Origin: Chitinophagaceae bacterium
GTDB lineage: Bacteria; Bacteroidota; Bacteroidia; Chitinophagales; Chitinophagaceae
DNA: 41,410 nucleotides
Direction of reading: 5' to 3'
Assembly: GCA_947372105.1 (NCBI GenBank)
Contig: CANBSH010000019.1
Coordinates: forward strand, 1 to 41,410
Shown piece by piece: positions 40,970-41,410 of this stretch. The translations under genes and the position numbers were made by a program. Each line of letters begins with the position of its first letter. The first letter of the stretch is position 1. The notes under the pieces were generated by a model, which did not search any database, was not told the origin of the DNA, and saw nothing but the letters and a program-made list of their open reading frames with translations.

Positions 40970-41410
40970 TTATAAAATTTCAACACTAAAACGCTTTCCA
41001 ATAGGACGATAATTAGGATTGGATCTGCGCATCATTTTTCCAATACCGTATACCGCCGCTCCACCCAAGAGACGCGCAGAATTTTTTTGATCAAATACTA
41101 CGTCTCCTTTCAAAACACTGTTTAATAAGTTTAAGCCAATATACATTAAGCCACCGGCTTGTAAGAAAGCGCCGTTGGTTAATACACTATTAAAGTGCCC
41201 TCTATCTTTTGCAAAAGCCTTTATTTCATTAACGTGTAATTGAAGTCTACCTAACCTTAGTGTGTCTTCACCTAATAAACCAAAACCATTGATGACTTTT
41301 TGTAATGCAAACTGATTCACCTGAATAGAATCTATTTTAATCCAATCAACATATCCCGTAATCCATTGACCACTACTAAATTGAAAATTAATATAATCAC
41401 CCTTTGAAAA
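40970..41410 (-). CDS. Conserved hypothetical protein, cut by the window edge
   Basis: The reading frame stays open to base 41410, so at least 146 C-terminal residues are seen and the true start is outside the window; GTG 41320 is only an internal codon. The visible N-terminal part (F-S-K-G-D-Y-I-N-F-Q-F, W-I-T-G-Y-V-D-W-I-K-I-D-S-I) looks like a small beta-barrel pattern seen in Bacteroidota envelope proteins. A hydrophobic segment lies in the middle (G-G-L-M-Y-I-G-L-N-L-L). The function is not recognised. It lies 8 bases upstream of mtgA and is probably co-transcribed with it. Confidence 0.65.
   Translation of the reverse strand, partial: FSKGDYINFQFSSGQWITGYVDWIKIDSIQVNQFALQKVINGFGLLGEDTLRLGRLQLHVNEIKAFAKDRGHFNSVLTNGAFLQAGGLMYIGLNLLNSVLKGDVVFDQKNSARLLGGAAVYGIGKMMRRSNPNYRPIGKRFSVEIL

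Noticed and set aside
1..41410. CRISPR array, insertion sequence, prophage or toxin-antitoxin pair
   Set aside because: No regularly spaced repeats, transposase or integrase motifs, terminal inverted repeats with target duplications, or small paired toxin-antitoxin genes could be found on either strand.

Overview
The window looks like a chromosomal piece of a low-GC member of the Bacteroidota, probably close to Chitinophagaceae. This is an inference from content: promoters of the TTTG-N19-TAnnTTTG type (cleanest in front of tRNA-Phe), no obvious Shine-Dalgarno sequences, a DUF2480-type protein, a Rho with a long disordered N-terminus, and many Sec- or lipoprotein-exported proteins of Bacteroidota style. 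No phage, transposase, integrase or CRISPR array is visible.

Bases 1-13.8 kb are accessory. They hold an alginate-use cluster: a PL7 alginate lyase (713-1558, minus), a short-chain dehydrogenase that fits DEH reductase (4007-4762), a PL17-type oligoalginate lyase (4811-7024) and an ExuT-like hexuronate transporter (7072-8355). Together they would cut alginate, finish the oligomers to monomers, import the uronate and reduce it. There is no SusC/SusD pair and no KdgK/KdgA here. Mixed in are SnoaL-like lipoproteins and an HxlR regulator divergent from a secreted two-repeat protein. A minus-strand cluster follows (8359-13013): a Tat-type Gfo/Idh oxidoreductase, a His-rich membrane protein and an unusual membrane-anchored SUMF1-like/serine-hydrolase fusion.

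Bases 13.8-31.4 kb are mostly housekeeping: tRNA-Phe with a textbook promoter, asnS, rho (lacking the usual Rho_N domain), feoA-nadD, ybeY, mnmG, a pair of exported amidohydrolase-like proteins, polA, kynU coupled to a GDSL hydrolase, and DUF2480. The ybeY-mnmG spacer is densely structured and carries a 16-bp palindrome matching the parS core.

Bases 31.4-41.4 kb hold ppiD (minus), an 838-base very AT-rich spacer with DnaA-box-like words and palindromes, then a plus-strand series: recA, a PlsC-like acyltransferase, mgsA, uvrB, and a pnuC-nadR-type kinase pair for nicotinamide riboside salvage. mtgA and an edge-truncated conserved protein close the window on the minus strand. Genes on either side of the recA spacer diverge. 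With the parS-like site and mnmG 14 kb away, this raises the untested possibility that the window is near the replication origin.

Several genes (hxlR, DUF2480, polA, uvrB, mnmG, feoA) have a TAnnTTTG-like -7 box only 3-9 bases before the start codon, which predicts leaderless or nearly leaderless mRNAs and helps fix the true starts.
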